DNA from: Chloroflexota bacterium
Lineage (GTDB): Bacteria; Chloroflexota; Anaerolineae; Anaerolineales; UBA11579
Direction of reading: 5' to 3'
Length of the DNA stretch: 64,000 nucleotides
Assembly (NCBI GenBank): GCA_013112575.1
Contig: JABFGG010000006.1
Coordinates: 62,001-126,000 of the forward strand
Part shown: in pieces, positions 8,846-16,974 of the stretch
Numbering within the stretch: the stretch's first letter is position 1
Layout of the letters: each line of letters starts with the position of its first letter
Translations under genes and position numbers: made by a program
Notes under the pieces: generated by a model
Told to the model about the DNA's origin: nothing
The model's database searches: none
The model's input: only the letters and a program-made list of their open reading frames with translations

Positions 8846-9589
8846 TTAGATTTCTGTGAGCGCTGCCAAACCAGGTTTGTTCGTGATCGCGACCCAGCGG
8901 CGGCCAGTTTGAATCAGCCCCTCTTTCTGGAGCTGGCTCATCACCCGACTGGCGGTTTCGGTGGTAGTGCCGGTCAACTCGGCCAGATCGCTGCGACCTA
9001 AAGGCAGTTGGATCAGCAGGCCGACATCATCTGCCTCGCCGAGTTTATCCCCTAATTTCAACAGAACATGAGCGAGGCGCTGCTCGATGGATGACACGCT
9101 CAGGAGGCGCACCATCTCATGGGCTTCTCTAAGCCGGTGTGCCATAATATCCATAACCTTGATCGCCACCGGCGGGTGACGACTGAGTATCTGGCGGAAA
9201 TCATTCCCCTCGATGCTGAGGGTACAAACTGGCGTGTGGGCGTGAGCGGTCTCGGAATAGTTGTCATCCTGTGCATGCGTCAGACTACCGAAGAATTCCC
9301 CCTGATTGAGGACATTAAGCATAACATCCTTACCGCTGACGGTATGTCGCATCAATTTTACATGGCCATCCGCAACAGCGTACAATCGCTTGGCAGGGCT
9401 TTTTTCGAAGTAAATTATTTCGCCCATAGCATAACCGCGTTCGCTGAACAATGCGTTAATATCACGTATCTTGGAATCAGGCAGCCCGCTGAAAAAGGGA
9501 AGCCGTCCCAAAATGTATAGGCGCAGCTTAAGATCGCACATGTGCGGCTCGATATGTTCATGATCTAGTGGCGTTTTTCTTCGACCCAT
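8846..9589 (-). CDS. Crp/Fnr-family transcription regulator
   Basis: 247 aa with a cyclic-nucleotide-binding-like beta-roll (about residues 30-145) and a C-terminal HTH_Crp winged helix (LGRSDLAELTGTTTETASRVMSQL, ~195-215). The N-terminal FNR-type cysteine set is absent, so it should not be an Fe-S oxygen sensor; ligands in this superfamily include cAMP, NO-haem and 2-oxoglutarate. It is transcribed towards the HMA/ATPase pair and may control it. Codon 17 (MCDLKLRLY) is an alternative start. Confidence 0.88.
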   Translation of the reverse strand: MGRRKTPLDHEHIEPHMCDLKLRLYILGRLPFFSGLPDSKIRDINALFSERGYAMGEIIYFEKSPAKRLYAVADGHVKLMRHTVSGKDVMLNVLNQGEFFGSLTHAQDDNYSETAHAHTPVCTLSIEGNDFRQILSRHPPVAIKVMDIMAHRLREAHEMVRLLSVSSIEQRLAHVLLKLGDKLGEADDVGLLIQLPLGRSDLAELTGTTTETASRVMSQLQKEGLIQTGRRWVAITNKPGLAALTEI

Positions 9590-9741
9590 AATTTTAATAT
9601 TTCGGCATTCTCAGCATCTAGATCTTATTTCATAGTTTTATAATTCAAAAGTGCTGAGATAACTGTAATTATTACATCTACTAAGCCAACTACCAGATCA
9701 TCTGGAATCCAGACCCTTCCAATTGTTTTCTGTCTCCTTAT

Positions 9742-10470
9742 TCAACAACCTGCTGAGTTTTGCGATCCTATGTTCTTGTGCATATTTGCGTGCCGCAGCA
9801 ATGCATCGGGTTCAATAAATGTAAATTCTGTCCGGTTGATTTGAATAGCGCCTTCATCAGAAAATTTGTACAGGATGCGGCACACCATTTCGCGTGTCGT
9901 CCCAATTCTTGATGCCATCTCGTCAAGGGTGAATTCTCGTGTGACCTGGTCGCCGGCCGTAGGCTTAAATTGATCTAATAATAACCTTGCGAGTCGACTG
10001 GTTACGGGCTGAAAAGCCAATTCTGCAACAATTTTTCGTGCTGTCAGCATTTGGTGCACCAGTAAGCGATTTAGTTCCCACGACATATGGCCATTTTCTA
10101 ATAGTACTGGCAATAATGCCTCCCGTCCCCACAAGTGAATATGGCTTTCCACCGTCGCTTCTAGTGCAACCGGCATGGGAGCAGCATCCTGGAAAAAAGC
10201 AAGTCCCCAAAAAATATCACCAGGCTCGAATGTAGCAACAACAAAACTTCTGCCTTCATCAGAATCTATGGTGGCTATGATTTCACCTTGCTGGACCATA
10301 AAAAGGAAAGGCCATGCATCTCCAAGATGAGTAATAAATTCTCCCTTGGAAAAACTGCTTTGGATGGCTTGATTAGCAACCAAGGAACGTTGCTGATCAT
10401 CTAAGCACTTAAATACAATATTCTGTGCCAGCAATTGTTCAAACTGCTCATTAGCTTTCTCTTTTTCCAT
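9742..10470 (-). CDS. Second Crp/Fnr-family transcription regulator
   Basis: 242 aa with a beta-roll effector domain and a C-terminal HTH (LDEMASRIGTTREMVCRILYKFSDEG). A good RBS (AGGAGC) precedes the ATG. There is no FNR cysteine cluster. It is divergent from the membrane-protein operon at 10725, and the gap contains a perfect Crp-type palindrome, so self-control and control of that operon are likely. It is only distantly similar to the neighbouring Crp protein, so it is not a recent duplicate. Confidence 0.88.
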   Translation of the reverse strand: MEKEKANEQFEQLLAQNIVFKCLDDQQRSLVANQAIQSSFSKGEFITHLGDAWPFLFMVQQGEIIATIDSDEGRSFVVATFEPGDIFWGLAFFQDAAPMPVALEATVESHIHLWGREALLPVLLENGHMSWELNRLLVHQMLTARKIVAELAFQPVTSRLARLLLDQFKPTAGDQVTREFTLDEMASRIGTTREMVCRILYKFSDEGAIQINRTEFTFIEPDALLRHANMHKNIGSQNSAGC

Positions 10471-10661
10471 TATATGCTCCTACATTTCCTGGGTTCAAAA
10501 AACATGTTGTTCCCAGCTGATGGGTCCACAATATTATAGCCGGATAGATAACTTGGAAATCTGTATGGTATGAGGTAATACCAAAGCAATTTTGATCCGT
10601 TATCGCCCCCTAAACACGTATCGCAATTGTATGTTGCGTTAAAGCAAAGACTCCAGCCCTC

Positions 10662-10683
10662 ACATGTGATAGATTTCACATGT
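10662..10683. promoter_or_regulatory. Perfect 22-bp Crp-type operator
   Basis: ACATGTGATAGATTTCACATGT is a perfect palindrome around TAGATT and matches the classical TGTGA-N6-TCACA binding site. It lies 42 bases upstream of the start at 10725 and 190 bases upstream of the divergent Crp/Fnr gene. Confidence 0.75.
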
Positions 10684-10724
10684 AGTGATCGCTTTGCTTG
10701 TATTTCTAACAATACGGAGAAAAA

Positions 10725-11552
10725 ATGACTGGCATTTCTAATCAAAACAGAACGGCAATGATCGGAGTTGCTGTCTTAGTTGGCTTGTTTATGATCTTGG
10801 CAGTACCCATCATAGTTCAGGTTTCATTGGAGCGCGTACTGTCAGAATTAGTAATTGTCGCTGAGGAACAAGTGAAGTTTGCCAGTGGCATCAAGCTTTT
10901 CAATTTCTTCTACCCTTTCTGGCGAGCGTTAATCTTTGTTGGGGGCGTCGTTCTTCTAGCCATTACTCCAGCTATCTACAATAGGGAAGAGTGGACTTAT
11001 CCCGTCTCCATGACCGCGTATGCGCTCCCCTCAATCGGCGGGATGTTCATGTTTTTGCCTTATATCAGTTGGGTGGGGGGATTTCCTCTTCCAATGGTAA
11101 TTTCATGGATTGGCATGGCCGGTTTCTGGACCACGATTTTCCTTCGCAATCGAGACAAGATGGAAAAATGGGCACAAGTCCTTGCGCTAACATTTATTGG
11201 TATGTTAGCAACCCATGCCTTTACGATTGGCATTGGTGCTCAACGTATGCTGTGGACGCGCCCCGGACAACCTCTTTACGAGGGTTTGCAATGGTGGATA
11301 CTCACTGTTGCTGGAGAAGTTAACTGGATCGCTACGATCCTATTGGTTATTTCGATTTCCCTTCTGGCCATGCGCAAGCGCAGTGGCTGGTGGTTAGCAA
11401 TTATTGGTGCTTTCGCAATTTTACTGATTGATGCACCTACTCAGATCATTCGTACAAATACGCTGGATTATTTATATGGGTCATTGCTAGCCCTGGGAGT
11501 CTTGGTCTTCACATTGCCCCCTTATTTCAAGAGGCATTTGATTGGAGAATAA
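10725..11552 (+). CDS. Eight-TM-like membrane protein of unknown function
   Basis: 275 aa, about 7-8 hydrophobic helices, short loops, start supported by ACGGAG. No cofactor motif stands out; a conserved-looking EVNWIATILL segment lies near residue 198. It is followed at 117 bp by another membrane protein of almost the same length that has a similar QVNWWGAVAWAI segment near residue 188, so the pair may be distant paralogues or two subunits of one complex. The pair leads into an Fe-S membrane protein and sits behind a Crp-type operator, which suggests an anaerobic or redox role. Family not recognised. Confidence 0.75.
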   Translation: MTGISNQNRTAMIGVAVLVGLFMILAVPIIVQVSLERVLSELVIVAEEQVKFASGIKLFNFFYPFWRALIFVGGVVLLAITPAIYNREEWTYPVSMTAYALPSIGGMFMFLPYISWVGGFPLPMVISWIGMAGFWTTIFLRNRDKMEKWAQVLALTFIGMLATHAFTIGIGAQRMLWTRPGQPLYEGLQWWILTVAGEVNWIATILLVISISLLAMRKRSGWWLAIIGAFAILLIDAPTQIIRTNTLDYLYGSLLALGVLVFTLPPYFKRHLIGE

Positions 11553-11668
11553 CTCATTTTTGGAAAAGTCATTAGCCAGCAGATCACAGTACTAGCCGCA
11601 CCTTGGCAGAATGTATTGTTTGCAACACCAATAAAATTTGTGCTGCCAATATTAAGGAGAAATAGAAT

Positions 11669-12493
11669 ATGAAAAACAATTATAGACTTGGCGCATTGTT
11701 ATCCTTCGTTGGGATCTTGGCAGGGGTGCTGTTGTTGTATTTCCTGGCCGAAACCTATAACACAGTCATACACACTCATTTTGCTGCCGGAGAATGGGAA
11801 GAAAGCAACACAGTTCGTTTCGTTTACGCAATACTTGGTTGGTTGGGTATATCAGCCGGCGCGCTTAGTGCTGCTGTGTTGTGGGGCTTCATCAAGAAAC
11901 AATCCTGGGCGTGGTTCTGGGGCGCAGTCGCTGCAACTATACTGCTGCTGGCCGGATTCTTTCCCATGATCCCTGCCGCTGATAGTGGACTTCCTGTTCC
12001 CACTCTCTGGGTGTTTTTCCTGGCAGCGATTATGTGGTTTGGGATGTTGCTTATTGGCAACGTAGACAAAAAGGTCATTGCGCTGACCTTCACTGCCGGG
12101 TTGGCCTATGTGTTGACCTTTATTGACGGTGTAGCACCGATTTCCAAATTCCAGAGCACATTCCAATCGCCAGAAATGTTTGTTCAGAATACAGATGCAT
12201 TCTGGAATGGGATGTACGTGATGTCACAGCAGGTTAATTGGTGGGGCGCAGTAGCATGGGCAATCTTTATTTTCGCAGCGATCAAGCGAAAGTCCTGGGC
12301 AGTGCCGGTAGGCATCTTTGCCGGGACAATGTCCATGATCGGTGGTTATCCTATGGGCATCCACAATGTATTTGAAGTCAATCGTTTCTCTATGTTCCTG
12401 CCAGCTCCGATACTGAGCACTATCCTGGTGATTATCCTGTGTTTACCTAACACGCACAAGCTGATTGTAAAACAGGATGGACATGAAGATTAA
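11669..12493 (+). CDS. Membrane protein, probable partner or paralogue of upstream gene
   Basis: 274 aa, about 7-8 TM helices, RBS AAGGAG before the ATG. The QVNWWGAVAWAI helix resembles EVNWIATILL of the upstream protein at the same relative position. It overlaps a 32-aa membrane microprotein ORF and then a polyferredoxin gene, so one transcript is likely. No enzymatic motif is seen; function unknown. Confidence 0.75.
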   Translation: MKNNYRLGALLSFVGILAGVLLLYFLAETYNTVIHTHFAAGEWEESNTVRFVYAILGWLGISAGALSAAVLWGFIKKQSWAWFWGAVAATILLLAGFFPMIPAADSGLPVPTLWVFFLAAIMWFGMLLIGNVDKKVIALTFTAGLAYVLTFIDGVAPISKFQSTFQSPEMFVQNTDAFWNGMYVMSQQVNWWGAVAWAIFIFAAIKRKSWAVPVGIFAGTMSMIGGYPMGIHNVFEVNRFSMFLPAPILSTILVIILCLPNTHKLIVKQDGHED

Positions 12494-12581
12494 CAGAGAG
12501 AAGTTCCCATATATTCTGCTTGTCACGATGGCTGCCTTTTTTGTCCTTGGTATCGCATTAGGTTTTACACCGGCACATTGA
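12483..12581 (+). CDS. 32-aa single-TM microprotein
   Basis: Too short for the ORF track. ATG at 12483 inside the end of the preceding gene gives MKINREKFPYILL... with one clear membrane helix (about residues 9-28) and a TGA one base before the TTG of the next gene. Overlaps on both sides indicate translational coupling and a small subunit of the complex encoded here. Function unknown. Confidence 0.55.
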   Translation: MKINREKFPYILLVTMAAFFVLGIALGFTPAH

Positions 12582-12582
12582 T

Positions 12583-13428
12583 TTGAATACTGTTAATAAA
12601 AAGGCGATAAAGAATAGACATATTCTTTCGAGAACGCGCATCTGGATGCAAAGTAGCTTTTTATTATTTGCATTCTTGATTGGTCTACGCCACATTCTGC
12701 CTGGAGAGTCATCTAGAGGGGGTGGCTTTGATTCTTTTTGCCCTTTCGGAGGAATCGAGACCTTGTGGGTATATCTCACAACCGGGCATACGCTCAAAAC
12801 CACTAACCTTCTGAACTTTTCTGTTCTATTAAGTGTGCTCGGTGTAAGCCTAGTTGCTGGCCGGGCGTTCTGTGGATGGATTTGTCCGCTTGGCACTATC
12901 CAGGAATATCTGGCCAGGTTGGCAGAACGTATAAGCGGTGGCAAACGAAGAATCCGTGGCAAAAGATCGACGGCTCTGCTTCCCATTCATCTGCCTCCCA
13001 AAGTTGATGCCTGGCTACGCTATCTGAAATACGGGGTACTAGCCCTGATCCTCTTTACGAGCATCACTGCCATCTACCCTCCGCTACATTCACTATGCCC
13101 AGCCAGGGCCATCTTCGCTTTTGACCTGAGCACACCATTGATGTGGTTCGTCTTGATTGTTTTTATCGCAACATCCATGCTGGTGGAACGATTTTCATGC
13201 AAATATCTATGTCCCTTAGGAGCGGTATTGGCAATAAGTAACAAAATATCTCCAATGCGTATGGTAATAGATCCGGCTAAATGCGCTGCATGTGGGCGTG
13301 GGGATGCAGATTGTCCTATGGACATCAAAGACATTCCCCAGAATACGCGTCATAGTGAATGTATTCGCTGCCTGGAATGCCTGGAAACTTGTGCAAAACC
13401 AGGAGCGTCATCACTACAGATAGGCTAA
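12583..13428 (+). CDS. NapH/NosR-like membrane polyferredoxin
   Basis: 281 aa with about 4-5 TM helices and four cysteine-rich segments: FCGWICPLG (~105), SCKYLCPLGA (~203), CAACGRGDADCP (~230) and CIRCLECLETCAKP (~257). The first two are the C-x3-CP signatures of the NapH/NosR/CcoG group, the last two are 4Fe-4S ferredoxin-like motifs. Such proteins pass electrons between the quinone pool and extracytoplasmic enzymes or assembly factors. The TTG at 12583 follows the microprotein stop directly; an ATG about 22 codons in is an alternative start. Confidence 0.85.
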   Translation: MNTVNKKAIKNRHILSRTRIWMQSSFLLFAFLIGLRHILPGESSRGGGFDSFCPFGGIETLWVYLTTGHTLKTTNLLNFSVLLSVLGVSLVAGRAFCGWICPLGTIQEYLARLAERISGGKRRIRGKRSTALLPIHLPPKVDAWLRYLKYGVLALILFTSITAIYPPLHSLCPARAIFAFDLSTPLMWFVLIVFIATSMLVERFSCKYLCPLGAVLAISNKISPMRMVIDPAKCAACGRGDADCPMDIKDIPQNTRHSECIRCLECLETCAKPGASSLQIG

Positions 13429-13919
13429 TTTTGTAGCGAAGCTGAGCATTTCAATCTCAAACAAATCTAATCCTCGGACCTCCAATGTGCATGTGGGATG
13501 TAATGTATATTGACGGTGAGTGCCGACTAAATACATTTAATACGTAGACAAATTGGCGCCGGGAATTCACATAAATTGGTACTGGCCTCATTGTGAGCTA
13601 CCTGTTACTTTAGTCGTTGGTAGCTCCACAAACAGCAGTTCTGGCGAATTCGTCTAACGAGTCAGTATCAAGCTCCTCGATGTATGAGACGGATTGCAGG
13701 AGCGCCAACACAATTGTTTTTCGATTTTTGGGGAACAATTTATTCAGAAAGCTTGATGGAAGTTGGTGCTCTTGTCATAGAGCAATCCTCAGTGGATGGA
13801 CAGTTATCTGGAACTCTCGAATCAGACTTAAGTCGTTGTAAAGGGGCAAAGAAAACAGTATCCTTTGCACGTAAATAAGAAAATCGTCTACGAATGATAC
13901 TAAAAGAGGAAGGACCATT
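13429..13919 (+). other. Intergenic region, no supported gene
   Basis: About 490 bp. Short ORFs at 13617-13841 and 13684-13878 overlap in different frames, lack ribosome sites and resemble no family I know; they may be decayed coding sequence. No hairpin with a T-run was noticed. Confidence 0.5.
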
Positions 13920-14276
13920 ATGAATAAGATGCTTCGAGATGAAGGTAAGCTTATACAAACTAATACAGTAGCAGGCGGGCTCATCGGGGCAGCTTTGGGT
14001 GCGGTGATCGGACTGCTGGCTGGATGGAGCACCACATCAGTATATGATGATAACCTGGCAATTATTGTGGGGTCGCTTCTAGTATTTACGGTTGCCCTGG
14101 GCTTCATAGGTGCTATCCTTGGCATATTTCTTGATCAGGACCAACACGATAGAAATGCATACGCTCATGTTGGTGTAATCGTTGAACAGCAAGCAATCCC
14201 CGCGCCGGACTGGCCACGACAAGCCACTCTTCTGGTAGACCATGCATCTATGCCAGCCGATCGGGTAGAGCCGTAG
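13920..14276 (+). CDS. Small glycine-rich two-TM protein
   Basis: 118 aa, start supported by AGGAAGG. Two hydrophobic segments (about residues 17-38 and 48-72) are rich in small residues (AGGLIGAALGAVIGLLAG, a glycine-zipper-like pattern), followed by a polar cytoplasmic tail. Proteins of this kind are often small stress-related membrane proteins, but I cannot name a family. It stands alone ahead of an AhpD remnant and a cupin. Confidence 0.7.
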   Translation: MNKMLRDEGKLIQTNTVAGGLIGAALGAVIGLLAGWSTTSVYDDNLAIIVGSLLVFTVALGFIGAILGIFLDQDQHDRNAYAHVGVIVEQQAIPAPDWPRQATLLVDHASMPADRVEP

Positions 14277-14423
14277 CAATGCATCGTACTTGTTGATGGA
14301 TGAAATTGGAGGTAACCAGAACGGCAAAAAACTATCCCGGAGACCGGGCTCATATTCAGTCTTTATTTAGATAGCTCGGCGGTGAAATATCATAAACTAC
14401 GACAGGTTTCCAGGCACTACACA

Positions 14424-14447
14424 AGGGGCCTCCAGCGATGAGGCCCT
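14424..14447. terminator. Hairpin, possible weak terminator
   Basis: GGGCCTC and GAGGCCC pair around CAGCGAT about 150 bases after the upstream gene. There is no T-run, so termination is uncertain. Confidence 0.4.
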
Positions 14448-14451
14448 AAAT

Positions 14452-14661
14452 ATGAATACAAAAGAATTGATAGCCCTGGCAATTGCCATCACCGTACGTT
14501 GTGATGGCAATTGCCTATCATGTCCATGATGCCCTAGAAGCAGGTGCTATCCACAAGAGATTGTGGAGGCGATTGGCGCGGCGGGTGGTGGGCCAGCACT
14601 GATGTCTGGTGCGGAGGCGCTTAAAGCCCTGGAGCAGTTGGAAGCTGTACCTGCGAACTAA
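14452..14661 (+). pseudogene. Decayed AhpD/carboxymuconolactone-decarboxylase-like gene
   Basis: The frame starting at 14452 reads MNTKELIALAIAITVRCDG, matching the intact gene at 26179 (KELIALGIAITVRCDG), then a 2-base loss shifts the frame exactly where the second catalytic Cys should be. The rest (QEIVEAIGAAGGGPALMSGAEALKALEQLEA in restored frame) continues to a TAA at 14659. The N-terminal third of the family is missing. It sits immediately upstream of a cupin that is itself a paralogue of the cupin near 27.0 kb, so this is half of a duplicated AhpD-cupin pair. Confidence 0.8.
14478..14515. repeat. 15-bp perfect palindrome inside AhpD remnant
   Basis: GGCAATTGCCATCAC and GTGATGGCAATTGCC flank an 8-base loop (CGTACGTT). 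In the intact paralogue the right side reads GTGACGGCTGTATTGCC, so the perfect right arm here looks like a copy of the left arm. Confidence 0.8.
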
Positions 14662-14755
14662 GCAGGCGTGAGCAGAAAGCACAAAATTATTATTTGAGAT
14701 TGTATTTGTATTAACTACTGCTAAAAAGAAATTACTTAGCGTAAGGAGTATTACC

Positions 14756-15145
14756 ATGACAACAGGCTACAACATCAATATTGAGGAAAAAACGCTGGAG
14801 AACACGAATTTTCGCGAGGTTCTATTTACCGCCCCACACAGCCAATTGGTTGTGATGACCTTGCGGCCTGGCGAAGAGATCGGCCTTGAGAAACACGAAG
14901 ATCGCGACCAGTTCATCCGTGTCGAATCAGGGGTAGGTGAAGCCTTCCTGGATAAGCATAAGGTTTTGCTTGAAGATGGTGTCGCGGTTGTGATCCCAGG
15001 GGGAGTGGAGCATAACGTCGTGAACACTTCGGCGAGTGAGCCTCTCAAACTCTATACGATCTATTCCCCTCCCGAACACCCCAAAGATACTATCCACATC
15101 ACAAAAGAAGCTGCAGACGAGGATGAGCACAGCCATCATCACTAA
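14756..15145 (+). CDS. Cupin-domain protein (129 aa)
   Basis: Single cupin beta-barrel with a C-terminal His-rich tail (EHSHHH). The metal-site motifs are modified: GLEKHEDRDQFIRVE keeps one His and the Glu, and PGGVEHNVVNT keeps the second-motif His. RBS AAGGAG. A close paralogue is encoded at 27001-27387; both begin with a conserved N-terminal block (FREVLFT-PHSQLVVM). Cupins of this sort bind small molecules or metals; substrate unknown. It is followed by a terminator that belongs to a duplicated 200-bp block. Confidence 0.85.
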   Translation: MTTGYNINIEEKTLENTNFREVLFTAPHSQLVVMTLRPGEEIGLEKHEDRDQFIRVESGVGEAFLDKHKVLLEDGVAVVIPGGVEHNVVNTSASEPLKLYTIYSPPEHPKDTIHITKEAADEDEHSHHH

Positions 15146-15345
15146 ACTCTCCAGAACAGGATAAAACGTCAAGAGGACAAGGAGATAAAAAGCGCACAAT
15201 ACTTTGTGCGCTCTTTATGAATATGTATCTGTTATCCCATCTACGGTGCGCTCACGAGTATTTCATAGTTATGAGATCAGTGAATACTCCATCGATGCTT
15301 TTTCGCACTCGTGCTAACGATTGCCTCATAGCGTTGAAATGTTGG
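15145..15345 (+). repeat. Duplicated intergenic block, copy 1, with terminator
   Basis: CTCTCCAGAACAGGATAAAA, then AGCGCACAA-TAC-TTTGTGCGCT followed by CTTT (terminator at about 15189-15216), and further on GTGCTAACGATT...AGCGTTGAAATG.TGG are all shared with 18045-18240. The block serves as terminator for the upstream cupin. Confidence 0.8.
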
Positions 15346-15511
15346 AACCGGGAAAAATAGCCTTACTGCACCCGCAATTTCTACTACCAAACTAGAGGGT
15401 TGATCGTCGAAAGACCAGTTGAATTGGGGGCCAGAGCTAAATTTGAACAGTTATGGCAAATTAGACAAAAGTCGTAGAACTATTTTGGGGGCCGCTATAG
15501 AATGGAATGAA

Positions 15512-15745
15512 ATGGACATTTTTTATGAAAGACTGGCCCCAATTATCGATTTTTCATTATGCGGTGAATGCGGGCTATATGTACAAGCCTGTCCTCATCT
15601 TGCTCTCACGCTGAAGGAAGGCAAAGCTGTAGTTAGCAACCCGAAATTATGTGAATACAGGGGCCATTGTGAGTTGACCTGCCCGGTTCGAGCAATTAGT
15701 CGTCCAATCCAAATCTTTTTTCCCAAAAGAGGAGCACAAACATGA
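15512..15745 (+). CDS. Ferredoxin-like protein with two incomplete 4Fe-4S motifs
   Basis: A 2x[4Fe-4S] ferredoxin domain reads DFSLCGECGLYVQACP and later LCEYRGHCELTCPVRAI. In a normal C-x2-C-x2-C-x3-CP motif the third Cys of the first motif is Tyr (TAT) and the second Cys of the second motif is Arg (AGG), so six of eight ligands remain, three per cluster. The ORF track starts at 15419; the ATG at 15512 (MDIFYERLAP) is more likely, giving 77 aa. ATGA coupling to the next gene shows it is translated as part of an operon ending in cytochrome c. It may be a degenerating gene or bind 3Fe/labile clusters. Confidence 0.7.
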   Translation: MDIFYERLAPIIDFSLCGECGLYVQACPHLALTLKEGKAVVSNPKLCEYRGHCELTCPVRAISRPIQIFFPKRGAQT

Positions 15746-16008
15746 CAAAAGTTTTCAACAAATGGACACGCATATTCCATCGCTGGATAGCCTTGCCCAC
15801 GATCATCTTGATCCCCCTTGCAGTGATAGCAAAGTTTACCGGGGATGGCGCTGAACATTTGCCACCCCAAATAGAACAGTTTCAATCTATCTTGATGTTG
15901 CTGCTGGCTATCAGCGGGGCTTATCTTTACCTGATTCCATATATCGTCAAATGGCAGCGCAACCAACGCAAGAAACTAAAAAAAGCAGCCATCACTCAAG
16001 GACAATAG
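15742..16008 (+). CDS. Two-TM membrane protein (88 aa)
   Basis: Two hydrophobic helices (about residues 15-32 and 47-68) and a basic tail; RIFHRWIALPTIILIPLAV resembles the first helix of PepSY or cytochrome-b-like membrane proteins with a His near the membrane edge. It overlaps the ferredoxin by ATGA, so a membrane anchor for electron transfer is plausible but unproven. Confidence 0.65.
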   Translation: MTKVFNKWTRIFHRWIALPTIILIPLAVIAKFTGDGAEHLPPQIEQFQSILMLLLAISGAYLYLIPYIVKWQRNQRKKLKKAAITQGQ

Positions 16009-16032
16009 GAATAACCCTGGAGGGCCTGAACA

Positions 16033-16218
16033 ATGAAACTTGTTGACCAGTTCGTAGAAGCAACAAAGAATCGGTTCTCCCCCAAGAATCAATTCATGGC
16101 CAGGGCACTCCCGGTTCAGGAATTTGAGAAAAGATATGGGATTGATTATCTAGTATACAAAAACGCAACACCTTTACGTATTCCCAGACTTCTGCTTTTA
16201 AGGAGAGACAGGAAATGA
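16033..16218 (+). CDS. Small soluble protein (61 aa), coupled in redox operon
   Basis: Preceded by GGAGGG and overlapping the next gene by ATGA, so it is probably translated. The sequence is basic and hydrophilic (EFEKRYGIDYLVYKNATPLRI) with no motif I recognise. It could be the leftover N-terminus of a longer gene. Confidence 0.5.
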   Translation: MKLVDQFVEATKNRFSPKNQFMARALPVQEFEKRYGIDYLVYKNATPLRIPRLLLLRRDRK

Positions 16219-16610
16219 ATACCAAACTATCAAAAACTGCTGCAGGGCTCGCATTTATTATTGGTGCGATGGCGATCTTTGCTGGTGGCCAGGTAGTGCT
16301 GGGAAAGATCATGGATTATTACGTGATAGATTGGCTTCCGATCTACAATCTCATTGTTGGCTTGATATCCGTCTTCTTTACTGCGGTGACCATCTGGAAA
16401 GACAGCAAGATCGCGATGCCAGCTGCGATCGCCACATTCATCAGCCACACCACGGTGATGTTGGTTTTGCAAACTGCCTATCGAGATGTGGTTGCCCCGG
16501 ATAGCATCATAGCAATGACCGTCAGGATGATTGTCTGGTTGTCGATTTTAATTCTGCTGACCTTCCAAAGAACCAGGATCAAAAACCTTAGTAACAAGGA
16601 AACACAATGA
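16215..16610 (+). CDS. Four-TM membrane protein (131 aa)
   Basis: Four predicted membrane helices, RBS AAGGAGA, ATGA overlaps on both sides. No His or Cys pattern suggests a cofactor. Gene order ferredoxin, two-TM, small protein, four-TM, broken gene, cytochrome c argues for a membrane electron-transfer module; exact function unknown. Confidence 0.65.
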   Translation: MNTKLSKTAAGLAFIIGAMAIFAGGQVVLGKIMDYYVIDWLPIYNLIVGLISVFFTAVTIWKDSKIAMPAAIATFISHTTVMLVLQTAYRDVVAPDSIIAMTVRMIVWLSILILLTFQRTRIKNLSNKETQ

Positions 16611-16954
16611 TAAACCCCGACTTGCCCCAAAATCAATGGCCCCCTTCGTGATTTTGGGTGTGCATGGGGTTTCTGGTTCAGTGGTGGAGGCGATTGCCCT
16701 GCTCCCGTATTTTTCCGGCGGGCAATGCGCTCCAACCCAACGACCCATCAATTGGGGGATAGCTGGGTCAGCCTGTGGACGGTCAACCTGGGGGCATATT
16801 CCTTTGGGCAAGTATTTTCATCCAACCTGCTAGTGCTTTGTTGCATGGAACTGCCTATCTATTATGGGTGCTTTCAATGTTGCCATTCGCAAAACAATTA
16901 TGGCAAGCCCTTCCCAAAGAACTGTCTAGCAAGCTTGTTAAAGAAGAAATGTGA
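16607..16954 (+). pseudogene. Broken membrane-protein gene (two in-frame stops)
   Basis: The frame from the ATG overlapping the previous stop reads MINPDLPQNQWPPS-TGA-FWVCMGF...SIGG-TAG-LGQPVDG... and ends YLLWVLSMLPFAKQLWQALPKEL...KEEM-TGA, where the last TGA overlaps the frame of the next gene. The coherent C-terminal third and ATGA/GTGA couplings indicate a former gene with one or two TM helices, inactivated by nonsense changes and perhaps small indels. Confidence 0.6.
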
Positions 16955-16974
16955 ACTACCCTAAGGAAACACAA

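Noticed and set aside
12558-12986. 142-aa minus-strand ORF
   Set aside because: Shadow of the NapH-like polyferredoxin, which has clear Fe-S motifs.
13684-13878. 64-aa ORF as a small gene
   Set aside because: No ribosome site, competing frames, and no recognisable fold or partner.
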